Assembly: GCA_027257055.1 (NCBI GenBank)
Contig: JAPVLO010000044.1
Location: 4,154,001 to 4,218,000, forward strand
Direction: 5' to 3'
From: Cephalopachus bancanus
Lineage: Eukaryota; Chordata; Mammalia; Primates; Tarsiidae
Length of the DNA: 64,000 bases
Below, in pieces: positions 1 through 11,311 of the stretch (position 1 is its first letter; the number at the start of each line of letters is the position of its first letter). The notes under the pieces are model-generated. The model saw nothing but the letters and a program-made list of their open reading frames with translations. It had not been told where the DNA came from and did no database searches. Position numbers and translations under genes: made by a program.

Positions 1-727
1 GCAACACTCCAATGAGCATTGCCATGGCGAATTCTGTGTATGGTCTTAAATGTTTTCTTAGGGTGAGTTCCTAACGTGGAATTTACCACGTCAAAGGACA
101 TGAACCCTATTGAGGTTTTTTAATACAAATTTCTTTGGCTTATTCTAGACTTCCTTGCTGCTAATTATCCATCTAAAAGGGTTAAGAATGCAATGAGAGG
201 AACTGGCTTTCATGTTCTAATTCTGAACAATATAAAGAAGTGCTTTATATGGACACAGAAGTAATAGAGTTTTGAGAGAATGGGCCAGATCATCTTAGCA
301 ATAAGAATACCTTGAAAGAAGAGCCAGGCCCCTAGTTAGATGTTTACACTAGACTTCAGAAAGGTAGCAAGGAAAGAAGAGTAGGAGGAAAGAATTACAG
401 TCCCTTGGATGGAGTTTGGAAGAGAGTGTAGATCTTATGAAATATTTTAAAAAGAATTTGACTATCTTGTTACAAATAATCCTAATAAAGAGGAAAGGAG
501 GATAGTACCAGAGGAAAACAGACAATGAATCTGCTCAGGAAAACTTCTTACACACTCAGCTTTTAAGAGGAATGTGTAGAGATTTTTTAATAGTTCTAGT
601 TGAAATTATCTCACCCTGGGAGATGGAGAAAGGAGTAAGTTTATTTATACAAAGCCAGAGTGTAGTAGGAAAACTTGAGAAACAATTTTTTATCAGTCAT
701 TGCTGACATAAAGACTGCTTTGCTCTT
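1..727. other. Unclassified non-coding DNA
   Basis: I see no convincing open reading frame, no splice-flanked conserved exon and no repeat family that I recognise. The stretch is AT-rich with short A- and T-runs and reads like ordinary primate intergenic or intronic sequence. Confidence 0.5.
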
Positions 728-1145
728 GATGTTGTACTGGGTTTAATAGTTTCCCTCCAAAATGCATATCCAGTCCAAACCTCAGAATGTGACCTTATTT
801 GATCAGTTAAAATGAGGTTGCAGTGATTCAAGGGGGGCCCCAAATCCAATGACTGGGGTCTTTATAAGAAGACCACATGAAGACACAGAAACACAGAAGG
901 AAGAAGTCCACGTGACAAAGGAGGTAGAGATTGGAGTGATATACCTACAACAAGGGAGCACAGGGATTGATTGCTGGCAGGCCACAGATGCCAGGAAAGA
1001 GGCCTGGGAGAGCTTTCAAAAGGAACCAGCACAGCAACACTGACTTTGGACTTCTAGCTTCCAGAATATTGATACAACATATTTCTGTTGTTTTCAGCCA
1101 CACAATTTGTGATTATTTATCACAGCAGCCCTATCAAACTATAGA
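728..1145 (+). mobile_element. MaLR-type (MLT1-like) solitary LTR
   Basis: The order of motifs matches the MLT1 group of mammalian apparent LTR retrotransposons. There is an opening like 'gggtttaatagtttccctcc', then 'cctcagaatgtgaccttattt', 'ccaatgactggggtctttat' and 'aagaagaccacatgaagaca', a '...ggacttctagcttccagaa' block, and a closing 'tttctgttgttttcagccac' followed by 'cagcagccctatcaaact'. MaLRs are ancient non-autonomous ERVL relatives that mostly survive as solo LTRs. Short coding frames inside it are chance. The subfamily cannot be fixed by eye and the ends are approximate. Confidence 0.75.
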
Positions 1146-1629
1146 GGTTAATGAATTTTGTCTCCCTAAGCAAGATAAAAATGTAACAGCAATACTTATT
1201 TGGCCCCATTTACTTCTGATGAGTGGATCTATAAAGTAAATAAGCCATGAGGACCAAGCCCCCACCTCTGAGGGAAGAGATGAATGGTGGAGGAACTGGT
1301 CCTGACAAATGAGGGGAAATACTGTAAAAGGACTAGCCACAGGTATCATCTGTGGTTTTCTTGATGTCCTCTCCCTACTTATACAGATGATGCTATGAGA
1401 GGAACGTGACCTCAAGACTTTCCCCAAAACAAGCAACCCTGGGAGGGATCCATTCATCAAGGAGAGTCAATAATGTTGCAAACATCTCACACCCATCCAT
1501 CCCTGGGAAGAGTATCTGGATCTAGAGTATGCTACTAAAGACACACGTGTATGTGTGGTGTAGATGACCAGTGCTCACTCACTGGTTAGAAGACATGAAC
1601 CCTTTTGGGGACGGGAGAGAGGTAATTAA
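1146..1629. other. Unclassified non-coding DNA
   Basis: Between an LTR and a MIR fragment. No gene or recognisable repeat seen. The 108-codon minus-strand frame at 1134-1460 overlaps the LTR edge, has no recognisable domain and looks like chance. Confidence 0.45.
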
Positions 1630-1848
1630 GCACATGAGAGTCTGCTTAAATTTGAATCTCAGTTGTTTCACTTTATAACTGTGATGTTAGGTCAATTATT
1701 TCACTTCTTTGTACCTCAGTTTCCTTGTCCACAGAATAAGATTAATACTGCTTAATATTGTTGAAAGTGTAGGAGGAATAATGTACATAAAGCACTTAGC
1801 ATGGTGCCTGGCATAAGCACTCAAAGAACGTTAGCTATTATGTGTATT
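1630..1848 (+). mobile_element. MIR SINE fragment
   Basis: Contains the MIR core and 3' landmarks in order: 'gaatctcagttgtttcact' (degenerate), 'tacctcagtttccttgtcc', 'aaagcacttagcatggtgcc' and 'tggcataagcactcaaagaa' followed by 'cgttagctatta'. MIRs are tRNA-derived SINEs mobilised by LINE-2 before the mammalian radiation, so this copy is very old. Ends are approximate. Confidence 0.8.
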
Positions 1849-2736
1849 AAGCATTCTCTGTACCCAGGAAGTGGTCTCTGTTTTCTTTTTAATGCTTACT
1901 AGTCTATGGGGGTGGGCTAGGAAGAGGTGAGATAAGCTGCTTCCTTTTCCCTCTAATAGTCTAGTTACTCAGAATGCAACAACAACAAAACAAAAAATTT
2001 ATAAAAAGGACATGCACATAGTGTAAGAGGAAGAACATGTAACCAAGAACAGATACAAAAGGATGAAAACACCTTAGCAATGTCAGGAAGAGCTCTTATC
2101 ATGAACAAACCTCTTGCATAAAGAGGTAAGGAACAGAAGATTTTGACAATGACTTGGAGCAAGACAATCCTGTAAGGAACAGACTGACAACTGTGGGCTG
2201 AGGGTGCTATATTAACAGAACAGAAGGAAAGCAGACAAACTCAATCTTAGCTTTGCAGGACATAGGTTTGCTTCAACCTCGTTCCACTGAGAACAGGTAG
2301 AACAACCACTGTTTGGAGAGAAATTAGGCCTAAGGAACTAAAAAAATTGTTTATGGGCCCCAGAGAAAAGATGTTTCTGGGTCACAGAGAATTTCAGCCT
2401 GGGTGCAGAACCAGTCAATAGATAGAGGAATCATGAAGTTTTGGGGTGACAGGAAAGAAGAGACAGAGAAAGGTATCCTAATCTTTGAAATGACTGTGTA
2501 AATGTAAATAATTCTATATAGCTTGGGAAACTGAATGACAAAAGCTTACACATGTTAGAATGTGCACATGTAAGAGACAAAAGTGTGATCCACTGGAACA
2601 CACATGAGTGCACCCGTGAATAGATTATTGACTCCTGGAATCCCTGTTTGGTTGCACCTTCTTTAGCCTTCACATACCTCCTCTGTACCTCAGCAACCTG
2701 AAGGATATTAACTTAGCTTCCATGCTTATTTACAGG
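1849..2736. other. Unclassified non-coding DNA
   Basis: No exon or assignable repeat. Contains purine-rich stretches (2,030-2,130) but nothing diagnostic. Frames at 1,965-2,162 and 2,431-2,673 on the minus strand have no recognisable domain. Confidence 0.4.
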
Positions 2737-3197
2737 TGTAACAGAGTGATGACCCCACAAAGATGTCCAAGTTCTAATCACCAGGACCTATGGGTATGTA
2801 TTACACAGCAAGAGGAAGTTAAGATTGTGGATGGTATTAAGGCTAATTAACCTTGAGATAGAAAGGTCATCCTGTATTATCTGGATGAAAAGGAGGCAGG
2901 AATTTCAGAGAGAAGATGTGACAGAGAAAGCAGAAGTTAGAGTGACACACTTTGAAGATGGAAGAGGGCCAGGAGCCACGGAATGCAGGCAGCCTCTAGA
3001 AGCGGGAAAAGGCAAAAAACAGATTCTCCCCTAGAGAGAACCTCCAAAAGGAACACAGCTCTGCCAATACCTTGATTTTCTTACTTGATAAGTCTTATCA
3101 CCAACTTCAGACCTTTAGAACTGTCAGATAATAAATTTATATTGTTTTAAGCCACGAAAAAATCTGAACTTGCTACAGCAATAGGAAACTAATATAT
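2737..3197 (+). mobile_element. MaLR-type LTR, old and diverged
   Basis: Follows an MLT1-like LTR layout: 'ccaagttctaatcaccagga', 'gttaagattgtggatggtat', 'ccttgagatagaaaggtcat', 'cctgtattatctggatgaaa', 'gccacggaatgcaggcagcc', 'tctagaagcgggaaaaggca' and 'taataaatttatattgtttt', ending in 'aataggaaactaatata'. The AATAAA-like signal before the end fits an LTR poly(A) region. The 69-codon plus-strand frame at 2,825-3,034 lies wholly within it and is not a host gene. Confidence 0.7.
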
Positions 3198-3489
3198 CTG
3201 ATTTCTGCTTTATCTTATAATTATTTTCTAATCAGTTAACATGGACTCTCTATCTCTGTGCCTGATTACTCTGCCTTACCTACTCTGCCTGGCTTTCTCT
3301 ACTAAACTGGAACAAAGGCTGTGTTATTTCTGGGCTCATATCTCCCCAACTTTGCTGACAGAAAGAAGGGGATGATCTTCCCTTACCTCCAGTTGAAAAT
3401 CTCCCACAGAATGCTTTGATTGGCATGCCTTGGCAGGGGACTTATGATGAGCAGCCTTGCTCAACCACTTGGTTAGAAGTGGGAAGCAG
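3198..3489. other. Unclassified DNA; Alu target site at its right end
   Basis: No gene seen. The last 15 bases, 3,475-3,489, are the left copy of the target-site duplication of the Alu that follows. Confidence 0.45.
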
Positions 3490-3787
3490 GCCAGGGTTGG
3501 TGGCTCAACCTGAAATCCCAGCACTTTGGGAGGCTAAGATAATGAAGTGCCTGAGTCTGCAGATTTGAGACCAACCCAGGCAACTTGACAAGATCTCATC
3601 TCTATAATAAATCAAAAATTAACTGAGTGAGGTAGCATATGCCTGTAGTTCTGACTACTTGGAAGGCTGAGGCGGAAGGATCGCTGGAGTCCAGCAGGTC
3701 GACGCTTGGGTGGTCATGACGGTGCCACTGCACTCCAGCCTGGCCTATGGAGTGAGACTCCAACTCAAAAGAAGAAGAAGAAGAAGA
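3490..3787 (+). mobile_element. Dimeric Alu with target-site duplication
   Basis: Both arms are visible: the left with 'ggtggctcaacctgaaatcc' and 'cagcactttgggaggctaag', then a linker 'ctctataataaatcaaaaat', then the right arm with 'acttggaaggctgaggcgga', ending 'gagtgagactccaactcaaa'. The tail has turned into a GAA microsatellite. It is flanked by a perfect 15-bp duplication (agaagtgggaagcag) at 3,475-3,489 and 3,788-3,802. Its right-arm centre still resembles an ancestral Alu ('ggtcatgacggtgccactgc') and lacks the derived symmetry of the Alus at 37,485, 42,818 and 44,254, so it is probably older. Confidence 0.95.
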
Positions 3788-3909
3788 AGAAGTGGGAAGC
3801 AGAGTGGTAAAGCAGCTGCCCAGAAAAAAAGAGGTGTCACTACCACAAGAAAAGCGTTGAAGATGCTCATTTGCTTCTCTGAGCAATAGTTCACTGAAGG
3901 ACCTTTTCT

Positions 3910-4171
3910 TATTAAAGATGTAGGGTACAAGTTAGGATTGGGTACATAAGTGGTTTACATACAGGTGAAGTTTGGGTCTCCCACTGGACCTCACTTCCCC
4001 TGGATTATTGATTTTATGTCCCCCCTCCTCCCCAACAGTGTCCCACTACTGTCAACCCCTTTCTTGTAGTATTATGCTAGATGTTCAGGGTCCACTTATG
4101 AGTGAAAACATGTGGTACTCAGTTCTTTATTTCTGTGATAGATCATTAAGTATGATAGACTCTAAATTCAT
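3910..4171 (-). mobile_element. 5'-truncated young L1 3' end
   Basis: Antisense copy of the 3' UTR and last ORF2 codons of the lineage-specific L1 that recurs at 7,556, 19,765, 32,438 and 35,709. Landmarks are 'aaagatgtagggtacaagtt', 'agtgtcccactactgtcaac', 'ttatgagtgaaaacatgtgg' and 'tttctgtgatagatcattaa'. Flanked by a near-perfect 14-bp duplication, gaaggaccttttct (3,896-3,909) and gaaggatcttttct (4,172-4,185), as expected from target-primed reverse transcription. Confidence 0.88.
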
Positions 4172-4185
4172 GAAGGATCTTTTCT

Positions 4186-5099
4186 ATCCTATCTGGTCCA
4201 GGACCCTACACCAGATTTGACTCTCCTTGGATGCTCAGTTACTGCTGTTAGTCAAGGGGCTCATGTTTTCAGTGGGCTGTGCCAATGGGTAGAGTTTGCT
4301 CCCAGGTAGAGAGGGGGGAATAGCTTTGTCCACAGTGAATAGTGTGGCTGCAAGAGTTCTTAATTGGTACTAGCACAGGATGAGTTTATTCTTAGCCGGT
4401 GCATCATTCATCATCTTGAATTCAATTAGGTAATTAAGGTTATCACTTGAACCTGTTAAGCATGGTAGTTGAAGTTCCAGCAAATGTGTTTTAAAGGGGA
4501 AAAAAGACTGCAAAGTTGGATGGGGGGGGTTGCTCTCTAGGGTGAAAGCCCATAGGATAAATCTTTTTAAAAAGCATTTTTCCATATGTTTTCATCACTT
4601 TCTTCTATGGAGGACCTCACTGAGGGCTGTTAACTTGGTTTCTCAGATGGTCCCTGTTTGTAGCTGCAGAGCTCAGTGAAGTCTAACTCATGGTTGGTGG
4701 AGCATCACTCATGAGGCTGTAGGTGAATCAATGCAAGAGTACATCCCTGGGAGCAAAGTCAACCTGAAACAGGCCCTGGGCCTCTCTGCCAGGTGTGTAG
4801 GGGCCAGAGGAAAAAGATCGGCCACCAAGTCTTAGAGGGGTTTCCTAAGCATAAGCCTAAGACTGTAAGGTCAAAGGTCAGAGGGGTTAACAGCAACGAA
4901 GGGCAAGAGGACAGAGTCAAACTTGTAGCTGAGCCACCATAAGAGAAAGGTGAGCTGTATATATCTGGTGAAAGGAAGCTCTAAATCAATTCCTGAGAGG
5001 CACTGTATACACGGGTAGTGCCGTTCCCAGGCACACTTGCATGGCCGTAACATTGACTTTTAAAGGTTCCAGATATTATAGAGTTTCCACTGTGCTATT
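4186..5099. other. Unclassified non-coding DNA
   Basis: No gene model or repeat that I can name. Slightly richer in G+C than the neighbouring repeats, with a G-run at 4,522-4,529. Frames of about 60-70 codons show no domain. Confidence 0.4.
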
Positions 5100-5230
5100 T
5101 AGTAATTTGTCTCATCCCTTTTGTTTATTTCCTTATTCTTTGTTGTCATCAATTCCTTCCTTCCTACCTTTCTTCCTCCTTTCCCTTGCCTCCTTCTATC
5201 CTTCCCCTCTTCCTTCTACATGCATTTACT
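5100..5230. repeat. Pyrimidine-rich (TTCC-like) low-complexity tract
   Basis: The plus strand is dominated by T and C with recurring 'ccttcctt' and 'cttcctc' words. It is a degenerate simple repeat. The 63-codon frame across it, full of Ser, Leu and Phe, is a by-product of the composition. Confidence 0.6.
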
Positions 5231-6082
5231 GATCATCTCTTTCATGCCTGTGTCACAATAGGAATATTATGGTATTGAGAGCTTAGATTCTTCCTTGAAC
5301 AGATGCCCAAGAGTGCCAGTTATTTAAAATTCAATACCTGTAAACAGCTTGTGAGCACACCATATTTTAGTGCCTGTCTGTGTTTAGTCAAATACTGAGA
5401 ACATATGTCTCTTTGTAAATCTATTCCCAGGACTGCTAAGAGTGATTCAGAAAACACTCTTCAATGTGCCAGCATCCATCTTTCTCCTCTGGTGAAACAG
5501 ATTCACTCAGAAAGAGCTCACTAATTTGTTGCCGGACCTGCCCCACCTTAACACTCTCGCTTACCAACTTCTGACCCCCAAAGAAGGAAGTATCTGTAAT
5601 TCAGCATTCACAAGCAAAATAGCCAGAAGTGGCAAGCTGGTAGCAAACTCATAGCAACTATTTCTCTCCAGCATTTAATGATGATGCTTCCAAGAATGAA
5701 GTGAAAACTGCCATACGGCACTGCAGAAAAACAAAGACACTAAAATTTAAGAGGGGAGTAAAATTTGTTTATAGACCTCACTAAAGAAAAGTTGCTGAGT
5801 ATTGAGTCTAGAGACTCATGCTGCTGCTGTTGTTTGGGACTTTGGGGGGGTTGGGAGAGAGAGAGTGCATGTGCTGTTTTCTGGTTGAGTAGTTGCTCAT
5901 TACTGTTGTATTCAGTTTTGTTTTCGTCAAAGTCTGTTTTCAGAGGACATCATAATTGAACTAGGCTTTTAATGAACAACCCAAGAAATTCTAATGATGT
6001 AAAGACTGCTTACTTCAACAGAACATACTTGGAGCCCTAAGCATAAGTATCAGAAAAGGCTCTAGCCAGAGTTTTATGAAAT
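5231..6082. other. Unclassified non-coding DNA
   Basis: No supported gene. A short (CTG)-like patch near 5,818-5,832 and a G-run near 5,844-5,851 produce a Cys-rich chance frame at 5,765-5,959. Confidence 0.4.
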
Positions 6083-6600
6083 AGTAATTATCATTTATTG
6101 AGTTGCTACTATGTTCCAAGTGTTTTTCGTATATTATTTCATTTAAGTCTCAGAATAGTCCTCAAGGTAGTCATCATTTTCCCACTTTACATTTAAAAGG
6201 GTTGGAATTCAACCAGGCACAGTGGTTCAAGCCTGTAATCCCAGCACTTTGGGAGGCGGAGCCAAAAGGATTGCCTGAACCCAGGGTTCAAGACCAGGCT
6301 GGGTAACTTGGTGAGATCTTGTCTCTACAATAAATTTAAAAAAAAAAAATAGCTGGGCGTGGTGGCACGTGCCTGTAATTTCAGCTACTTGGAAGGATGA
6401 GATGGAAGGATCACCTGAGCCCAGCAAGGCGAGGCTGCGGTGACTGGGAGCTTGCCACTATACTCCAGCCTAGGTGATAGTGAGACTCTGGCTCAAAAAA
6501 AAGGGGGGGGGGGGCTGAGATTCAGAGATAATAAGTACCTTGCTCAAAGTTATACGGTAGCAAGTGGTGGATCTGGGACTCAGATGCAAATTCACATAAT
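6083..6600 (-). mobile_element. MIR SINE, split by an Alu
   Basis: Antisense MIR. The left part (6,083-6,212) has 'tttattgagttgctactatg', then 'tattatttcatttaagtctc' and 'cattttcccactttacattt'. After the Alu the element resumes at about 6,515 with 'ctgagattcagagataataa', 'gtaccttgctcaaagttata' and 'tggtggatctgggactcaga'. The two halves join in register, showing that the Alu landed inside the older MIR. Confidence 0.8.
6213..6502 (+). mobile_element. Dimeric Alu inserted in a MIR
   Basis: The left arm begins near 'ccaggcacagtggttcaagc'; the linker contains 'tctctacaataaatttaaaa'; the right arm contains 'gctgggcgtggtggcacgtg'; the end is 'gactctggctcaaaaaaaa'. The right-arm centre ('gtgactgggagcttgccac') is intermediate between the 3,490 copy and the three youngest Alus. 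A run of twelve G (6,503-6,514) directly follows the A-tail, an unusual junction. No clear target duplication was found. Confidence 0.93.
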
Positions 6601-7179
6601 TTCAGAGCCTGTGTTCTTTTTATTTATCTTACTGCTTTCCCAACTGCACTGTTCTAATGGACTTTCTGGAATGTTTTAATGGAGCATTGTGGTAGGGCCT
6701 AAATAGTTTGAAGAGGAGTGTTGTGAAAAGTGACTCTTATGAGGTGGATCCTGACCTACTGCAATGGTCTTTCCCCAGAGAAGATGAACAGAATTGGTCT
6801 TCGCTGGCTCACAAGAGATGAATTACTTGGCTCTGAAGTGTAGATATCTGCCTAGTGACACACTCCCTTATACCAACAAGGAGACATATACAAACATCCA
6901 GTTTGCACGGTATTAAAGTATTTTTCTAATTCAAGTTTTACCATTTATCTTGGTTCAAAATGCTTGTTAATCTTTTATTCTTCCTTTGGAAGTACACAAT
7001 CACCTAGCAAATATGAAAGTATTGTTCTCTCTTTCCTCTTCCTTTAATATATTCAATACTTATTAAGTGCCAATTGGACCAATAATCACTTGTTTTATTC
7101 ATTTATTTTATCCAACAATCTTTTGAAGTAGATATTTGCATATTCCCAGAATAGAAATGTTTTATCTTGTGTACTGACA
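6601..7179. other. Unclassified AT-rich DNA
   Basis: No gene seen. Nothing in it is diagnostic beyond AT-richness. Confidence 0.4.
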
Positions 7180-7265
7180 CATTATTCAAAAAATATTTAT
7201 GGGGCATTAATTATATATGAGAAAATGTTCTAGGCACTCTTCTAATCTCTGGATATAAAATAGTA
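7180..7265 (-). mobile_element. LINE-2 3'-end fragment (possible)
   Basis: The words 'atttatggggcattaattat', 'gttctaggcactcttctaat' and 'ctggatataaaatagtaggc' follow the antisense L2/MIR 3' pattern (ends like '...ctaggcactgggatacag...'). Too short and diverged for certainty. Confidence 0.5.
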
Positions 7266-7394
7266 GGCCAAGCAGATGTTTATGGTTATTTATTTCTGTA
7301 AAACAAACCTCCAAAAACATATAAGCTTGATAAAATAAATGGAAATATGTGTTCATGAATTTAAAGTCTTGATATTAAGATACTAGTTCTCTGC

Positions 7395-7555
7395 AGTTGA
7401 TCTAGAGACAGTGCAATACAATAAAAATTCCAGCACATCTTCTTACAGAAATTGACAGACTGATTATTAAATTACATTTTTAAAAAAACAAAAAGTCTGT
7501 TATAACCAAAACAATCTTGAAAAAAATACAATTTTGGAGAACTCACACTTGCTGA
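7395..7555 (+). mobile_element. Old L1 ORF2 fragment
   Basis: Resembles the ORF2 thumb region of old L1s: 'caatacaataaaaattccag', '...agaaattgacagactga...', 'ataaccaaaacaatcttgaa' and 'ggagaactcacacttgctga'. It comes from a point further 3' in ORF2 than the L1 that starts at 7,830, so it is either a separate insertion or part of a rearranged one. Confidence 0.7.
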
Positions 7556-7822
7556 TTTTTTAAACTTTATTTTAAGGATATGGGGTACAATTCTGGATTA
7601 GATATACAAATGGTCATTGTACAGGTAAAGTTTGGGCCTCACTTTGGTCCCCACTTCGCCTAGTTTGAGATCAAGTATATTGATAAAGTATTCTCCCCTC
7701 CCTCCCCTGGCAGTTTTCCACTACTGCCAATCCCTTTTTTATAGTATTATTATGATAGTTTTTCAGGGCCCACTTATGAGTGAGAACATGTGATACTCAG
7801 TTCTTTGTTTCTGTGATAGATC
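7556..7822 (-). mobile_element. 5'-truncated young L1 3' end
   Basis: Antisense copy of the lineage-specific L1 3' UTR and ORF2 stop region, closely parallel to 3,910-4,171. Landmarks: 'ttaaggatatggggtacaat', 'ggtcctcactt'-like words, 'cagttttccactactgccaa', 'cacttatgagtgagaacatg' and 'tttctgtgatagatcactga'. It separates two old plus-strand L1 fragments. No clear target duplication. Confidence 0.82.
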
Positions 7823-7829
7823 ACTGAGG

Positions 7830-10617
7830 AATTTATAGCATTCGGTATATATTTAAGAAATAATAAGAAGAAAGATCTAAAATAATAATCCAAGCTGCAA
7901 CCTGAGAAAATTAGAGAAAGAAGAGCAACTTATACCCAAATAAATCAAAAAAGAAATCATAAAAATTGGAGCATAAATCAAAAAATTGAAATTTGGAAAT
8001 CAAAAGGGAAAAAATAAATGAAAGCAAAAGCTATTTCTTTTTTAAAAAATAAATAAAACTAGAAAGATTCCAGCCAAGAGAACTAAGAAATAGAGAGAAC
8101 AAAAATTACTAATATTATAATTAAAAGAGGGAAAATCACTATAGATGATATAGGCATTAAATGGACAATAAAATAATATTATGAACAATGCTATGCCCAC
8201 AAATTGATAATCTAGATTAGATGGACTAATTCTTGAAGACAGACTCTGCCAAAACTCACATAAGAAGAAATAGACAATCTGAATAAGACTGTATTTATTA
8301 TAGAAATCAAATCAGTAAACAACCTTCTAAACAGAAAGCATCAGGTCTAGATGAGCTCACTGATAAATTCTAGCAAACATTAAGGAAATATTTATATCAA
8401 TTCTCTACAATATATTTCAGAAAAGAGAAACAAAGGGAATACTTTGTAACTCATTCTATAAGACTTAATACCAAAACAAGGCAACACTGTTACAGAAAAG
8501 AGAACTTTAGTTGAATATCTTTCATGAACACGGATGCAAAAATCTTCAACGAAATATTAGCAAATCAAATTCAACAATGTATAAAAGGAATTATACACCA
8601 TGACCAAGTGGGATTTATCTTAGTTGTGCAAGACTGGTTCATCATTTGAAAATCAGTAATATTTTTACATCAATAGACCAGAAAAGAAAAATTACATGAC
8701 CATATCAATATTTTCAGGAAAAGCAGTTGACAAAACCCAACATACATTTATGATTTAAAAAAAACTCTCAGCAAACTAGGAATAAAATGGAATTTTCTCA
8801 ACTTTATTTTTAAAAAAACTACAAAAAAAGCCTACAGCTAACATTATACTTAATGCTGAAAAACTCAAAACATTCCCATTGACGATCAGGACCAAGGCAA
8901 GAATATTCCTCGTCACCACTTTTTTTTTTAACGTTTCACTTGAATTCCTAATTAATTCAATAAGACAAGAAAAGGAAATTAAAGGTATACTGATTAGGAA
9001 AGAAACAAACCTCTCTTTTTTTAGAAGATGGCATGTTTATCTACACAGAAAATCTAAGAAATAAACCCCTTCCCCCCAAAAAAGCTCAGGAAATAAGTAA
9101 TTATGGTAAGGTTTCAGGATCTAGAATAATATACAAAAGTCAATCACTTCCCTATATATTAGTAACAACAAGTGGAATTTGAAATTAAAAACCATTTACA
9201 TTAACACCACAAAAAATGAAATACTAAAGTATAAATAAAAAATATATGTCCAAAGTCTATATGAGAAAAATGACAAAACTCTAATGAAAGAAATCAAAGA
9301 ACTAAATATAAGAATGAATAAACCATGCTGTTGGATAGAAAGATTCAATATTGTCAAGATGTTGGTTCTTCTCACATTGATTTATATATTCAATGCAATC
9401 CCAATCAAATTCCAGCAAGTGATGTGGACTGATTTTTTTTTTTTTTCGAGTCAGAGTCTCACTCTGTCACCCAAGCTAGAGTATAGTGGCACACTGTCAG
9501 GCACCACAGCCTTGACCTGCTGGGCTTAGGCGATCCTTCTACCTCAGCCTTCCAAATAGCTGGCACTACAGGCACACATCACCAAGCCCAGATAATTTTT
9601 TTTTTAATTGTAGGGATGCAGTCTTCCCAAGTTGCCCGGGCTAGTCTTGAACCCATGGGTTCAGGCAATCCTCTCACCTTGACCTCCCAAAGTGCTGGGA
9701 TTATAGGAGTGAGCCACTGTGCCCAGCCAACAAATTGACTTTAAAGTTAATATTAAGAGGCAAAACACCCAGACAGAATACCCAACATGATATTGAGGGA
9801 AAAGAACACATTTGGAGGACTGATACTACCTAACTTCAAGCCTTCCTATAAAATAGTAATCAAGACAGTGTATTGGCAAAGAACAAATAGATCAATAGGA
9901 CATTATAGAGAGCCCAGAGATAAACTTACATAAATATAGTAAACCAATCTTTGACAAAAGAGCAAAAGCAATGCAAAGGGAAAAAATAAAGACTTTTCAA
10001 CAAATGGTGATAGAAAAACTAGACATGCATATGCAAAAAAATATAGTAGTAAGTCTAGACACAGACCTTACACCCTTCACATAAATCAACTCAAAATGGA
10101 TCACAGACTATAATACAAAACTATAAAACTCCTAAAGACAATGCAGGAGAAAATCCAGATGAACCTTGGATTTGGTGATTACTTCTTAGATATGACAAAA
10201 AAGGTATGATTTATAATCTGGACTTTATTTAAGTAAAAAACTGTTTCTCTACCAAAAGCACTATCAAGAGAATGAAAAGAGGAACCACAGACTAGGAGAA
10301 AATACTTGCAAAAGACATATTTGATATATACAAAGAACTGTTAAAACTCAACAATAAGAAACCATACATCTTATTTCAAAACTAGCCAAGAACTTTAAAG
10401 ACATCTCACAAAAGAAGGCATACAGATAACAAATAAGAATATAAAAAAGATGTTCAATCAAATAACATATACAATTGAAAATTAAAACAACAGTGAGATA
10501 CCACTACACACACCAGAACACTGACAACATTAAATGTTGATGAGGTTGTGGAGCAATATTAACACTCATTCATTGTTGGTGGAATGCAAAACACAGCAGG
10601 CACTTTGGAAGACCTAC
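7830..10617 (+). mobile_element. Old L1 ORF2 body (L1M-like), interrupted
   Basis: Antiquated L1 ORF2, read 5' to 3': 'gagaaaattagagaaagaag' (between endonuclease and RT), then 'catgaccaagtgggatttat' (RT), 'ttcaacgaaatattagcaaa', 'ttccagcaagtgatg' (thumb), 'ggaaaaaataaagacttttc' and 'tgttggtggaatgcaaaaca' near the ORF2 C terminus. Reading frames are destroyed by many stops. An Alu (9,433-9,728) interrupts it. At 10,617 it is cut by a MaLR LTR with a 5-bp target duplication and it resumes at 17,185. Confidence 0.85.
9433..9728 (-). mobile_element. Dimeric Alu, antisense, inside old L1
   Basis: Starts with a T-run (reverse-complement A-tail), then 'gagtctcactctgtcaccca', 'cttctacctcagccttccaa', a middle T-run linker, 'tcacctt' and 'gacctcccaaagtgctggga', ending 'gagccactgtgcccagcc'. 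The sequence is fairly diverged from the three youngest Alus. Target duplication not clear. Confidence 0.93.
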
Positions 10618-10897
10618 TGCTATCATCTGAATTGTTTGTGTTACACTAAAAATTCAAATATTGAAATTCTAACCCCCCTCCCCAGTGATGGTTTTGGGAA
10701 GTGAAACCTTTGGGAGTGATTAGGTCATAAGGGTGGACCCCTCATAAATTAATACATTAAAGCATCCCAAGAGAGACTCCTCACTCCTTTCACCATGTGA
10801 GGACACAGCAAGAAGTCACAATTCTGCTGTGGGCTCTTATTATAGCCAGATTACAAGAAAGGAGAATTACCAGCACACCACGTTCAAATTATGAGTT

Positions 10898-10904
10898 CTT
10901 TATT
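10898..10904 (-). terminator. LTR polyadenylation signal AATAAAG
   Basis: Minus-strand AATAAAG in the 3' LTR, in the position expected for R/U5. This portion is absent from the 5' LTR. Confidence 0.65.
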
Positions 10905-10967
10905 AGTGCGTAGTCAAGAGTAGGTTCAAGCCAAGAAGCTCTCGACACTGAGCAAAATTAGCAAGAA

Positions 10968-10975
10968 ACTTATAA
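10968..10975 (-). promoter_or_regulatory. LTR TATA-like box
   Basis: Minus-strand TTTATAAG in the LTR, placed between the U3-like part and the poly(A) signal. Its counterpart is kept in the other LTR near 16,702. Fossil promoter; activity unknown. Confidence 0.6.
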
Positions 10976-11311
10976 AGGCAAAAACCACAAGTGGGCTACA
11001 TAATAGGGGGGTGAGGTAATAAGGAACTAAAAACAAAAGGGAATAATTATTTGGCACACATCTGAAGCAAGGGTACAATTAGAACAAGGAATTTGTGGCT
11101 AGGGAGTTTCAAATGGTCAGCAAAAACAATCAGCACGAACAGCTCAGGGGAACAAAGCTGTGGGCCTGTGGTCAGGGGAACGTTACAACAATCACACATA
11201 TATATTGGGAGGGTCATTTTTAGGTTAGGCTGGCAGCTAAGATGGAGAATTTTAACAAAATGGAGTTACTTATGCCAAGCAAGCTATTCTAACCAAAGGA
11301 GAGATATTTCA

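Larger units (their letters stand above)
10840..11311 (-). repeat. Provirus 3' LTR (complete copy)
   Basis: About 470 bp. On the minus strand it starts TGAAATATCTC directly after a polypurine tract. It contains a TATA-like TTTATAAG (plus 10,968-10,975) and an AATAAAG poly(A) signal (plus 10,898-10,904) about 65 bp downstream, and runs to about 10,840. Positions 10,944-11,311 match 16,671-17,046 at roughly nine bases in ten by eye, proving that the two are paired LTRs. The inner end lacks the usual CA, so the exact outer limit is uncertain. Confidence 0.88.

Noticed and set aside
3602..3930. Minus-strand frames with poly-Ser/poly-Leu
   Set aside because: Antisense of an Alu and its GAA-expanded tail.
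7180..7265. Confident MIR assignment
   Set aside because: The words fit L2 3' ends as well; kept as a low-confidence L2 call.
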